Positions 1 to 6,942 of a stretch of 64,000 bases of DNA are shown here, piece after piece. Origin of the DNA: an uncultured Alphaproteobacteria bacterium. Lineage in GTDB: Bacteria > Pseudomonadota > Alphaproteobacteria > RF32 > CAG-239. How positions within the stretch are numbered: position 1 is the first letter of the stretch; every line of letters starts with the position of its first letter. The notes below the pieces were generated by a model. It made no database searches, was not told the DNA's origin, and saw only the letters and a program-made list of their open reading frames with translations. Where the stretch lies: contig CAKQKH010000001.1 in assembly GCA_934248075.1 (NCBI GenBank), forward strand, positions 1 through 64,000, read 5' to 3'. The translations under genes and the position numbers were made by a program.

Positions 1-77
1 GTCTTACCATGATCTACGTGACCAATCGTTCCGATGTTGCAGTGCGGCTTCGTCCGCTCAAACTTCTCTTTTGCCAT
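1..77 (-). CDS. tuf: Elongation factor Tu, N-terminal fragment cut by the window edge
   Basis: The minus strand from the ATG at 77 translates to [20 protein letters not shown] followed by VDHGKT, the canonical EF-Tu start including the first GTP-binding loop. EF-Tu delivers aminoacyl-tRNA to the ribosome. Only about 25 codons are inside the window, so the gene is partial because of the edge and not broken. It lies downstream of tRNA-Tyr and tRNA-Gly on the same strand, the classical tRNA-tufB arrangement, so co-transcription is likely. Confidence 0.93.
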
Positions 78-135
78 GTTACAAAATATCCCAATGTTAA
101 TGTTGTTAAAATATTCTTGAATATGGGGGAGAAAT

Positions 136-209
136 TGGAGCGGGTGAGGGGAATCGAACCCCCGTCATAAGCTTGGAAGGCTTCTGCTCTACCATTGAGC
201 TACACCCGC
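136..209 (-). tRNA. tRNA-Gly(UCC)
   Basis: The minus strand folds into a cloverleaf. The 5' arm GCGGGTG pairs with CACCCGC, the D-arm and the T-arm (GTTCGATTC) are clear, and the anticodon loop CTTCCAA gives anticodon UCC. The 3' CCA is encoded at 136-138. It sits between tRNA-Tyr and tuf on the same strand. Confidence 0.95.
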
Positions 210-245
210 TTAATCAACCTCTATCCAAGAGTTAAGCCTTATCAG

Positions 246-331
246 TGGTGGAGGGGGATGGATTCGAACCATCGTAGACGAAAGTCGACGGATTTACAGT
301 CCGTTGCATTTGACCGCTCTGCCACCCCTCC
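246..331 (-). tRNA. tRNA-Tyr(GUA)
   Basis: The minus strand folds as a class II tRNA of 86 nt with the long variable arm typical of bacterial tRNA-Tyr. The acceptor GGAGGGG pairs with CCCCTCC, the anticodon loop contains GTA, the T-loop is GTTCGAATC, and the CCA end is encoded at 246-248. It is the first gene of the tRNA-Tyr, tRNA-Gly, tuf unit. Confidence 0.95.
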
Positions 332-388
332 GTTATACTCCGACAAGGAATGAGGATTATTTACCCTTAGCATAATCGCTAGTAGCAA

Positions 389-415
389 ATAATAGCATTT
401 TAACTTCTTTGTCAA
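389..415 (-). promoter_or_regulatory. Candidate sigma-70 promoter of the tRNA-Tyr/tRNA-Gly/tuf unit
   Basis: On the minus strand a perfect -35 box TTGACA (410-415) is followed after 15 bases by TATTAT (389-394), five of six matches to a -10 box. This places initiation about 50 bases before tRNA-Tyr. The short spacer is the weak point. The rest of the 332-477 gap holds only the murQ upstream region, with a ribosome binding site GGAG eight bases before the murQ ATG. Confidence 0.5.
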
Positions 416-477
416 CATCTTTTTTATGAAAATCTTAATTAATTTAAAATATCCTATTCAGTAATGGAGAATTACAT

Positions 478-1362
478 ATGACAAACATTGCCCTGACTGA
501 ACGACGCAATCCTTTGACCACTGACATAGATCTTATGGACTCATACCAAATTGCTCAAGCCATTAACAATGAAGACAAAAAAGTGGCTTTAGCGATAGAG
601 AAAGTTCTGCCGCAGATTGGAAAAGCCATTGAATTAATTGCGCAAGCTTTTGCAAATGGAGGGCGGCTAGCTTATTTCGGAGCCGGAACCAGCGGACGCT
701 TAGGCGTATTAGACGCTTCAGAGTGTTGGCCGACTTTCGGCGTTGAAACCGGTATGGTGTGCGGTTTTATCGCCGGCGGAGACCGCGCTCTCCGATTCTC
801 AATTGAAAATTCTGAAGACAGTGCCGAACTGGCTCTGGCCGATTTTAAAACTTTCGCCCCAACTCCTCGAGATATTGTTGTCGGAATATCCGCCAGCGGC
901 AACCCGCGCTACGTTCTGACCATTTTGGAAAAAGCGCAACAACTCGGTTGCCAAACCATCGGCATCAGCTCCAATCCCGAAGCAAAGCTGCAAAAATATT
1001 CAGATATTTTTATCAACCCTGTTGTTGGCGAAGAAGCCATCACCGGATCATCTCGCATGAAATCTGGCACCGCTCAAAAAATGGTTCTCAACATGCTTTC
1101 CACCGGATCAATGATTCGCATTGGCAAAACTTACCAAAACTATATGATTGACGTCCGCATGGTAAACGAGAAACTTATTGATCGCGGGTGTCGTTTTGTT
1201 TCGGAAATAGCTCAAATTTCCTATGAACAAGCGCAAAAATATCTTGAGCTGAGCGGTATGAACGTTAAAACCGCTTGCATAATGGCCATCAAACAATGCG
1301 CCAAAGCAGACGCCGAACAACTGTTGCAACAAGCCGGCGGCATACTAAGAAAGGTTATCTAA
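478..1362 (+). CDS. murQ: N-acetylmuramic acid 6-phosphate etherase
   Basis: MurQ cleaves the D-lactyl ether of MurNAc-6-phosphate, giving GlcNAc-6-phosphate and lactate in cell-wall recycling. At 294 aa it has the family length. The SIS-domain sugar-phosphate loop GAGTSGRLGVLDASE (about residues 68-82) is intact, with Glu82 and Glu113 matching the two acid/base glutamates of the E. coli enzyme (Glu83 and Glu114). The ATG at 478 follows GGAG. It is one base from the next gene, so the two are probably co-transcribed. No anmK or MurNAc phosphotransferase gene lies nearby. Confidence 0.95.
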   Translation: MTNIALTERRNPLTTDIDLMDSYQIAQAINNEDKKVALAIEKVLPQIGKAIELIAQAFANGGRLAYFGAGTSGRLGVLDASECWPTFGVETGMVCGFIAGGDRALRFSIENSEDSAELALADFKTFAPTPRDIVVGISASGNPRYVLTILEKAQQLGCQTIGISSNPEAKLQKYSDIFINPVVGEEAITGSSRMKSGTAQKMVLNMLSTGSMIRIGKTYQNYMIDVRMVNEKLIDRGCRFVSEIAQISYEQAQKYLELSGMNVKTACIMAIKQCAKADAEQLLQQAGGILRKVI

Positions 1363-1363
1363 A

Positions 1364-2104
1364 ATGTCCAAAACAAATTCCAAACCCGATAAAAATCAAC
1401 TTATTTTGTATGGGCGTCACGCCGTCTTAAGTGCGCTTAAAAACCCGCGCCGCAAGATATCCAAGCTTTTATGTACCAAAGAAAACGCTGAAGAAATCCG
1501 TCGTACTGCGCCCGATATTACCCTGCAAATAGTAGAGCGCAAAGAAATTGACAAGCTTTTGCCGACCGAGGCCGTGCATCAGGGATTTGCTCTGTTTTGT
1601 TCCGAACTGTCTTCTGTCGCCATTGAAGACATAATTACCATGGCCGAGAATCAGGAAAATTGCCATGTACTAATTTTAGACCAAGTTACCGACCCGCAAA
1701 ATATCGGAGCCATCATTCGTTCCGCTGTTGCTTTCAACACTTTAGCACTCATCGTTCAAGACAAAAACTCTCCGACTGAAACCGGATCCATGGCTAAGGC
1801 GTCGGCCGGCATGATAGAGTTTTTACCCATTTGCCGCGTTACCAACCTCAGTCGCGCCTTAGAACAACTCAAAGATGCCGGTTTTTGGACTATTGGCATG
1901 GACGGTTACGCTCAAACAACTGTCGATAAATTGAAAAAAGGCGGAAAAAACGCAATAATAATGGGGTCTGAGGGCAAAGGAATGCGAAGATTAGTAGAAG
2001 AAAATTGCGACATCACCGTCAAACTGCCCATGAACAAAAAAGTTGAAAGCCTCAACGTTGCCACTGCCGCGGCAATTATGCTTTATGAGCTAAACAAGGA
2101 ATAA
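1364..2104 (+). CDS. rlmB: 23S rRNA/tRNA 2'-O-methyltransferase of the SpoU family, RlmB type
   Basis: A SPOUT-fold, SAM-dependent RNA ribose methyltransferase. The N-terminal substrate-binding domain begins with LILYGRHAVLSAL (about 13-25), typical of RlmB, which methylates 23S rRNA G2251 in E. coli. The three SpoU motifs are visible: DPQNIGAIIRSA (110-121), IIMGSEGKGMRRL (198-210) and LPMNKKVESLNVATAAAI (221-238). The last two form the trefoil knot that binds SAM. The length of 246 aa is normal. Assignment to RlmB over another TrmH-family enzyme rests on the N-terminal domain. It is tightly coupled to murQ upstream and an ABC ATPase downstream. Confidence 0.88.
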   Translation: MSKTNSKPDKNQLILYGRHAVLSALKNPRRKISKLLCTKENAEEIRRTAPDITLQIVERKEIDKLLPTEAVHQGFALFCSELSSVAIEDIITMAENQENCHVLILDQVTDPQNIGAIIRSAVAFNTLALIVQDKNSPTETGSMAKASAGMIEFLPICRVTNLSRALEQLKDAGFWTIGMDGYAQTTVDKLKKGGKNAIIMGSEGKGMRRLVEENCDITVKLPMNKKVESLNVATAAAIMLYELNKE

Positions 2105-2107
2105 ATT

Positions 2108-2812
2108 ATGTCTTACAACCTTGAAATCAGCGGACTAACCAAAACCTATGAATCACTAACAGCTGTCAACAACTTCAGCTTATCTGCCAACGCCGGCGTA
2201 ATTGCCCTACTAGGCCCCAACGGTGCTGGCAAATCAACTCTGATGAACATGTTGGCCGGATATTTAGCACCTGACTGCGGACAAATTAAAATTTTCGGCC
2301 ACGATCTCAATACCGATCCTTTTTTCTGCAAATCCGCGATTGGTTTTTTGCCCGAAGGCTCGCCACTGTATCCCGATATGACAGTAAGTCATTTTTTAAA
2401 CTACATTGGTTCGCTCAAAAATGTTGACGCTGCTCATATTAATAACGTCATTGAGCTTGCTCAAATTTCCGATGTTTTATCACAAAAAAACGAAACACTG
2501 TCCAAAGGCTATCAACGGCGCGTTGGTTTTGCCGCTGCACTTCTGACCAATCCCCAGATTTTGCTTTTAGATGAGCCGACAGATGGACTTGATCCCAACC
2601 AAAAAGAGCATATTCAAAATTTAATTCGCCAAATGGGCAAAGAAAAGACCATTCTTATTTCCACCCACTTGCTGGACGAGGCTGAAACTATTGCCGATCG
2701 CATCATAATCATGGCTCGCGGACAAGTCAAAGCTGATGGTTCTTTATCATCAATATATCGCCAAACCAAAACTGATTCTCTGGCCGCGGCATTTAAGCAA
2801 CTAACCCTTTAA
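2108..2812 (+). CDS. ABC transporter ATP-binding protein, exporter (GldA/NosF-like) class
   Basis: A 234-aa nucleotide-binding subunit with Walker A GPNGAGKS (36-43), a degenerate signature LSKGYQRR (131-138), Walker B ILLLDEP (151-157) and the switch histidine at 187. The LSKGYQRR form is typical of ATPases that pair with ABC-2 permeases, including gliding-associated GldA. No permease subunit is adjacent: the next gene is a different type of membrane protein. The partner must be encoded elsewhere, or the downstream membrane protein is an unrecognised partner. It starts three bases after rlmB, so it is in the same operon. Confidence 0.85.
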   Translation: MSYNLEISGLTKTYESLTAVNNFSLSANAGVIALLGPNGAGKSTLMNMLAGYLAPDCGQIKIFGHDLNTDPFFCKSAIGFLPEGSPLYPDMTVSHFLNYIGSLKNVDAAHINNVIELAQISDVLSQKNETLSKGYQRRVGFAAALLTNPQILLLDEPTDGLDPNQKEHIQNLIRQMGKEKTILISTHLLDEAETIADRIIIMARGQVKADGSLSSIYRQTKTDSLAAAFKQLTL

Positions 2813-2865
2813 GTTTGCCGGTAAAAGTTTATATATAAGCTGTCTGCAATCTGGGGAAACAAGCA

Positions 2866-3768
2866 ATGCTTTGGATAATCAACGGATTAGTATATGGCTT
2901 TTTTACAGCGCTTTATACTTTGGTCAATCAACGACACAAGATCAACGGCTATGTCCTTGGCATATGGCGAGGTTTTGGCATTGCCATAATTTTTTTGCCG
3001 TTTTTATTTTTTCTTCCTATTCAAGATATTGCCTACAATTGGTTGTTGCTTATTTTTCAGGGCTGGATGATTGGCGTTTACGATTCGCATATTTTCTTTG
3101 CCTCCGCTAATTTCGGCGCCGGCCCCACCTCTCGTTCTTTAGCTGTTACCGCCGTCATAACCACCATTCTTTGGTGGAGTGTTTCCCCTCAATCATTTTT
3201 TAGCTTATTGCGCAACAGCAACGCTTTCATAACCTTGTTGCTGGTATTGTTTGGTTTTACCGTAAGTTATTGGTATATGATAAAAGATCCTGTAAGTAAG
3301 CAAGTTGTTACTTATACCGTTCCGGCGGTGTTTGCCCTTGCTGGCATGAGCGTGGCCACCAAAGAAATTGCCCTTATGGGACAAAACGTCTGGGCTAACA
3401 TTGCTTATTATTTAGTTGTTGCCACTTTTGTCAGCGGAGCATACAACACCATATTTTTCATCAAGCGCAGCCACCCCGGATTTAAGGGCTTTTTTCAGCA
3501 AGTATTTGCCCCGGAAGTCATTAAAATCGGTTTTTACATTGTTAGTTTCTCAGCCGCTCTGATTGCTTCCAAAACCATGGCCATGCGGCTTGCTCCCAAC
3601 CCAGGATATGTGGTTGCCTTAGTTTTAACCGCGCCGATTTTTGTTTTTTTGCTCAACAAATACAATCGTATTCCTGACAATGTTTCTGTAAAAGCCGGCT
3701 TTTCAATGCTTTTGTTTTTAGTGTTATTATTGTTGATTGTTTCGCAAAATTATAATGCGCTCAATTAG
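2866..3768 (+). CDS. Polytopic inner-membrane protein, possibly DMT (EamA)-like
   Basis: A 300-aa protein made almost entirely of hydrophobic helices, about nine or ten by eye, without a signal peptide. The size and two-halves appearance recall drug/metabolite transporters of the EamA type, but I see no diagnostic motif, so this is a guess from topology. The ATG at 2866 follows GGGGAA. The 53-base gap after the ABC ATPase leaves co-transcription possible. Its 3' end overlaps the convergent hemW by four bases (3765-3768). Confidence 0.6.
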   Translation: MLWIINGLVYGFFTALYTLVNQRHKINGYVLGIWRGFGIAIIFLPFLFFLPIQDIAYNWLLLIFQGWMIGVYDSHIFFASANFGAGPTSRSLAVTAVITTILWWSVSPQSFFSLLRNSNAFITLLLVLFGFTVSYWYMIKDPVSKQVVTYTVPAVFALAGMSVATKEIALMGQNVWANIAYYLVVATFVSGAYNTIFFIKRSHPGFKGFFQQVFAPEVIKIGFYIVSFSAALIASKTMAMRLAPNPGYVVALVLTAPIFVFLLNKYNRIPDNVSVKAGFSMLLFLVLLLLIVSQNYNALN

Positions 3769-4850
3769 GCAATTTCCTCAATCAAACGATTCAAAATCAA
3801 AAAGCCCTTATCGGTAGCACGCACATGCTGCTCCGTATTCTCAATCATACCCTCTGCCGCCAGAAGTTTCAAAGCCTTTTGGTTGGCTACATTGTCAAAA
3901 TCAAGTCCGCAGCAATCTCGAAAATGTTTTTTATTTATTCCCTCTTGCAGCCGCATACCCATAATTATCAGCTCTTCCGCTCTCTCTTTTGGGGTTAGCA
4001 ACTCCATTTGCCGCCTATGCGTAATCGCATATATTTTTCCGCCAATATGCAATCGCCCATGCGCTCCCTCGCCAATTCCCGCATAGTCATCTCCCTGCCA
4101 ATAAAGTTTGTTGTGCCGACACTCAAAACCTGACTGCGCATAGTTGGAAACCTCATATCTTTTATACCCATATTCCGCCAGCAGTTGATTACTCAAATCA
4201 TACATTTCGACAGCGGCGTCTTCGCTCGGCGACTCAATGCCTTTCCTGGCAAAAACCGTTCCTTCTTCAATTGTCAGCTGATACAAAGACAAATGCTTAA
4301 AACCCATTTGGCAAAGTTGTTCCAGCTCGATTTGCCATTCGGCAGCATTTTGCTTCGGGCGTGCATAAATAATATCGGCTGAATTATTTTCAAACAAATT
4401 AAGCACCTCTTCGGCAGAGGACAGGGCTTCCTCCAAAGAATGAGTACGCCCCAAAAACTTGAGACTATCGGCGCGCAAAGACTGAATTCCCAACGACAGC
4501 CTGTTTACACCGGCGGCTTTCAAATCGGCAAACATTCCTTTTTTATTGGTATTAGGGTTAGCTTCCAATGAAATTTCCGCATCAACGCTCAAATTCCAAC
4601 TTTGGGAAATTTGCTCCAAAATCCGTTCGATATTATATGGCGAAAGCAACGACGGAGTTCCACCGCCAAAAAACACCGACCCTATGTTCTTAACATCAGC
4701 AACTTCCGCATAATATTTTATATCTTCCAAATATTCATTGACCAATTTATCTTGCGGCACATTTCTCTGTGCCTTACTGAAAAAATCACAATAAGGACAC
4801 TTGCTGCGGCAAAAAGGCCAGTGAATATAGATTCCGGATTTTATTGTCAT
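3765..4850 (-). CDS. hemW: Radical SAM heme chaperone HemW
   Basis: HemW (formerly called HemN-like or YggW) binds heme and a [4Fe-4S] cluster and is thought to deliver heme to respiratory enzymes; it is not the coproporphyrinogen dehydrogenase. The radical SAM motif is CRSKCPYC with Cys14, Cys18 and Cys21. It is preceded by IYIHWPF, the HemW-type N-terminus, and followed by VFFGGGTPSLL. The length of 361 aa is typical. The start codon overlaps the hslU stop by one base (TAATG), indicating translational coupling in an hslV-hslU-hemW operon. Confidence 0.92.
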   Translation of the reverse strand: MTIKSGIYIHWPFCRSKCPYCDFFSKAQRNVPQDKLVNEYLEDIKYYAEVADVKNIGSVFFGGGTPSLLSPYNIERILEQISQSWNLSVDAEISLEANPNTNKKGMFADLKAAGVNRLSLGIQSLRADSLKFLGRTHSLEEALSSAEEVLNLFENNSADIIYARPKQNAAEWQIELEQLCQMGFKHLSLYQLTIEEGTVFARKGIESPSEDAAVEMYDLSNQLLAEYGYKRYEVSNYAQSGFECRHNKLYWQGDDYAGIGEGAHGRLHIGGKIYAITHRRQMELLTPKERAEELIIMGMRLQEGINKKHFRDCCGLDFDNVANQKALKLLAAEGMIENTEQHVRATDKGFLILNRLIEEIA

Positions 4851-6160
4851 TATAAAATAAACTTAGATAAATCGCTTGCTTTAGTATATTTACCAAGCTT
4901 TTCTTCCACCATCGCCGCGGTAATAACCTCCTCTTGTCCGCTGTTGTCAGAGGCCTTAAAGCTTATATCTTCAAGCAATATCTCCAGCACCGTGTGCAAT
5001 CGGCGCGCGCCGATATTTTCCACATTTTCATTTATTTCCACTGCAATATCTGCAATCTTTTCAATCGCTTCCGGCTCAAACTTCAAAGAAAAATTTTCCG
5101 TTCCCAGCAAAGCCGTATATTGTTCAATCAAGTTTGCCTCCGGCTCAGTCAAAATCCGCACAAAATCATCATGATTCAGCGCCTGCAATTCCACTCTGAT
5201 TGGCAAACGCCCTTGCAATTCTGGCAACAAATCCGCCGGTTTTGCCAAATGAAAAGCTCCAGAACAAATAAACAAGATATGATCGGTCTTAACCATGCCG
5301 TATTTAGTTGTAACCGTTGTTCCCTCAATCAACGGCAGCAAATCTCTTTGCACTCCTTCCCGAGACACATCTGCCCTGCCGCCTTCGGCTTTTCCGGTAA
5401 TTTTATCAATCTCGTCAATAAACACTATACCGTCATTTTCCACCGCTTTTATCGCTTCACGAGTTATCGTGTCATTATCCAACAGTTTATCACTTTCTTC
5501 ATCAATCAGAATTTTCCGCGCTTCACTCACTTTTAATTTGCGATTTTTATATTTAGGCGAGTTTCCTCCAAGCAAATCGCCCAGACTGATCATTCCCATA
5601 GACGCCCCTGGCATACCCGGAATATCTATGGTTGGCATAGAGGCATTAGACGTCTCCAACAAAGCAATCTCAACTTCTCTTTCATCAAGCTTATTTTCCC
5701 GTAGCAACTGCCGAAATTTTTGCTTGGTTTCATCGCTGGCGCTGACTCCGACCAAAGCCTCAAGCAGCCGATTTTCCGCGCCTTCCTCGGCACGAGCGCA
5801 TACTTGTTTGCGCATATTTTTGCGAGTGTCATTAAGGGCAATTTCCACCAAATCCCTAATTATGCTCTCAACATCACGCCCAACATACCCAATTTCCGTA
5901 AACTTGGTAGCCTCTACCTTAACAAACGGCGCTTTAGCCAGCTTTGCCAGTCGGCGGGAAATTTCGGTCTTACCAACACCGGTAGGGCCTACCATTAAAA
6001 TATTTTTTGGCACAATTTCTTCTCGCAACCGCTCCGGCAATTGCATTCTTCTCCACCTATTGCGCAAGGCAACCGCCACTGCTTTTTTGGCATCATCTTG
6101 ACCAATAATATACTTATCCAACTCCGAAACAATTTCTCGCGGGCTAAAACTACTCATCAT
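4850..6160 (-). CDS. hslU: ATP-dependent protease ATPase subunit HslU
   Basis: HslU is the AAA+ unfoldase that feeds substrates to the HslV peptidase. The N-terminus carries the ClpX/HslU hallmark EIVSELDKYIIGQDDAKKAV (residues 9-28). Walker A is GPTGVGKT (58-65), Walker B is IVFIDEID in the middle of the protein, and GARRLHTVLE marks the C-terminal domain. At 436 aa it is full length, and the insertion (I) domain lies between the Walker motifs. The start overlaps the end of hslV by 11 bases. Confidence 0.96.
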   Translation of the reverse strand: MMSSFSPREIVSELDKYIIGQDDAKKAVAVALRNRWRRMQLPERLREEIVPKNILMVGPTGVGKTEISRRLAKLAKAPFVKVEATKFTEIGYVGRDVESIIRDLVEIALNDTRKNMRKQVCARAEEGAENRLLEALVGVSASDETKQKFRQLLRENKLDEREVEIALLETSNASMPTIDIPGMPGASMGMISLGDLLGGNSPKYKNRKLKVSEARKILIDEESDKLLDNDTITREAIKAVENDGIVFIDEIDKITGKAEGGRADVSREGVQRDLLPLIEGTTVTTKYGMVKTDHILFICSGAFHLAKPADLLPELQGRLPIRVELQALNHDDFVRILTEPEANLIEQYTALLGTENFSLKFEPEAIEKIADIAVEINENVENIGARRLHTVLEILLEDISFKASDNSGQEEVITAAMVEEKLGKYTKASDLSKFIL

Positions 6161-6683
6161 GGCTAATTCTCTCTACAATAACATTATGGTTGGTATAAAC
6201 ATCAATATCTCCGGCTATTTTCAGCGCTCGTCTAGCAATATCTTCCAGAGACAATCCCGGAACATCATACAAAGCCTTGGCTGCGGCCATCGCATAGTTT
6301 CCACCGCTGCCGATACCGATAATTCCGTCATCAGGCTCCATCACCTCACCAGTTCCGGATATAACCAACGAGGTATCTTTATCTGCCACAATCATAAAAG
6401 CCTGTAACTGCCGCAAATATTTATCCATACGCCAGTCTTTGGCCAACTCGACTGCCGCTCTTTTCAACTGATTAGCGTGCTTTTCAAGCTTAGCTTCCAA
6501 CCGTTCGATTAAAGTTATGCCATCAGCAGCGGCACCGGCAAATCCGGCAATAATTTTGCCGTTGCCAATTCTTCTAACCTTAACTGACTTAGATTTAAAG
6601 ATAACAGTCTCGCCCAATGTCGCCTGACCATCTCCGGCCATTACCGCTTCATCACCGCGCCGCACACAAAGAATTGTAGTCAT
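6150..6683 (-). CDS. hslV: ATP-dependent protease peptidase subunit HslV
   Basis: HslV is the proteasome-like threonine peptidase. Processing after Met1 exposes Thr2 of MTTILCVRR as nucleophile. GDGQATLG, KVRRIGNGKIIAGFAG and IGSGGNYAMAAAKAL are standard family segments, and 177 aa is the usual length. The ATG at 6683 follows AGGAAA. Upstream lies a heat-shock-type promoter candidate, consistent with RpoH control of hslVU in other proteobacteria. Confidence 0.96.
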   Translation of the reverse strand: MTTILCVRRGDEAVMAGDGQATLGETVIFKSKSVKVRRIGNGKIIAGFAGAAADGITLIERLEAKLEKHANQLKRAAVELAKDWRMDKYLRQLQAFMIVADKDTSLVISGTGEVMEPDDGIIGIGSGGNYAMAAAKALYDVPGLSLEDIARRALKIAGDIDVYTNHNVIVERISHDE

Positions 6684-6718
6684 GATATTTTCCTAAACAA
6701 AAATTAACGATGAAGATT

Positions 6719-6747
6719 ATGTAGGGATTCAAAAGCCCAAATGCAAG
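6719..6747 (-). promoter_or_regulatory. Candidate RpoH (sigma-32) promoter of hslVU-hemW
   Basis: On the minus strand CTTG (6744-6747) is followed after 17 bases by CCCTACAT (6719-6726). This is close to the alphaproteobacterial heat-shock consensus CTTG-N17-CYTATNT, with the best -10 alignment needing a spacer of 17 or 18. It lies about 36 bases before the hslV ATG. hslVU is a classic RpoH target, which raises plausibility. Confidence 0.6.
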
Positions 6748-6843
6748 TTTAGCGCGCACAGCCGTTTTCCCTGCCAACCTCCATAATCAAAGAAACCCAT
6801 AAGGCGCAATACCAATAACTGATAAAATCAACACCATCAGAAT

Positions 6844-6910
6844 AATCTGAAAGCGGCGCCACCATCGTTTACTAATATGTAAACTTTCGTGGCGCCGCCT
6901 TATGCAGATT
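6844..6910. repeat. Long imperfect stem-loop between infB and hslV
   Basis: Two arms of about 30 bases (6844 to about 6872 and about 6879 to 6910) pair around a short loop with few mismatches. The centre of each arm is the GC-rich block GGCGCC and the outermost bases are AATCTG/CAGATT. It begins about 30 bases after the infB stop. There is no run of T on either side, so it is not a normal intrinsic terminator. It could stabilise the infB 3' end. A 29-codon frame with a non-standard ATT start (6787-6876, minus) begins at its loop; see findings. It is unlike the six-member repeat family found elsewhere in the window. Confidence 0.7.
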
Positions 6911-6942
6911 GCGCTATAAAGCTAATAGACGACCTTGCTTCC

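Noticed and set aside
1..77. Truncated tuf pseudogene
   Set aside because: The frame is intact to the first base; it is cut only by the window edge.
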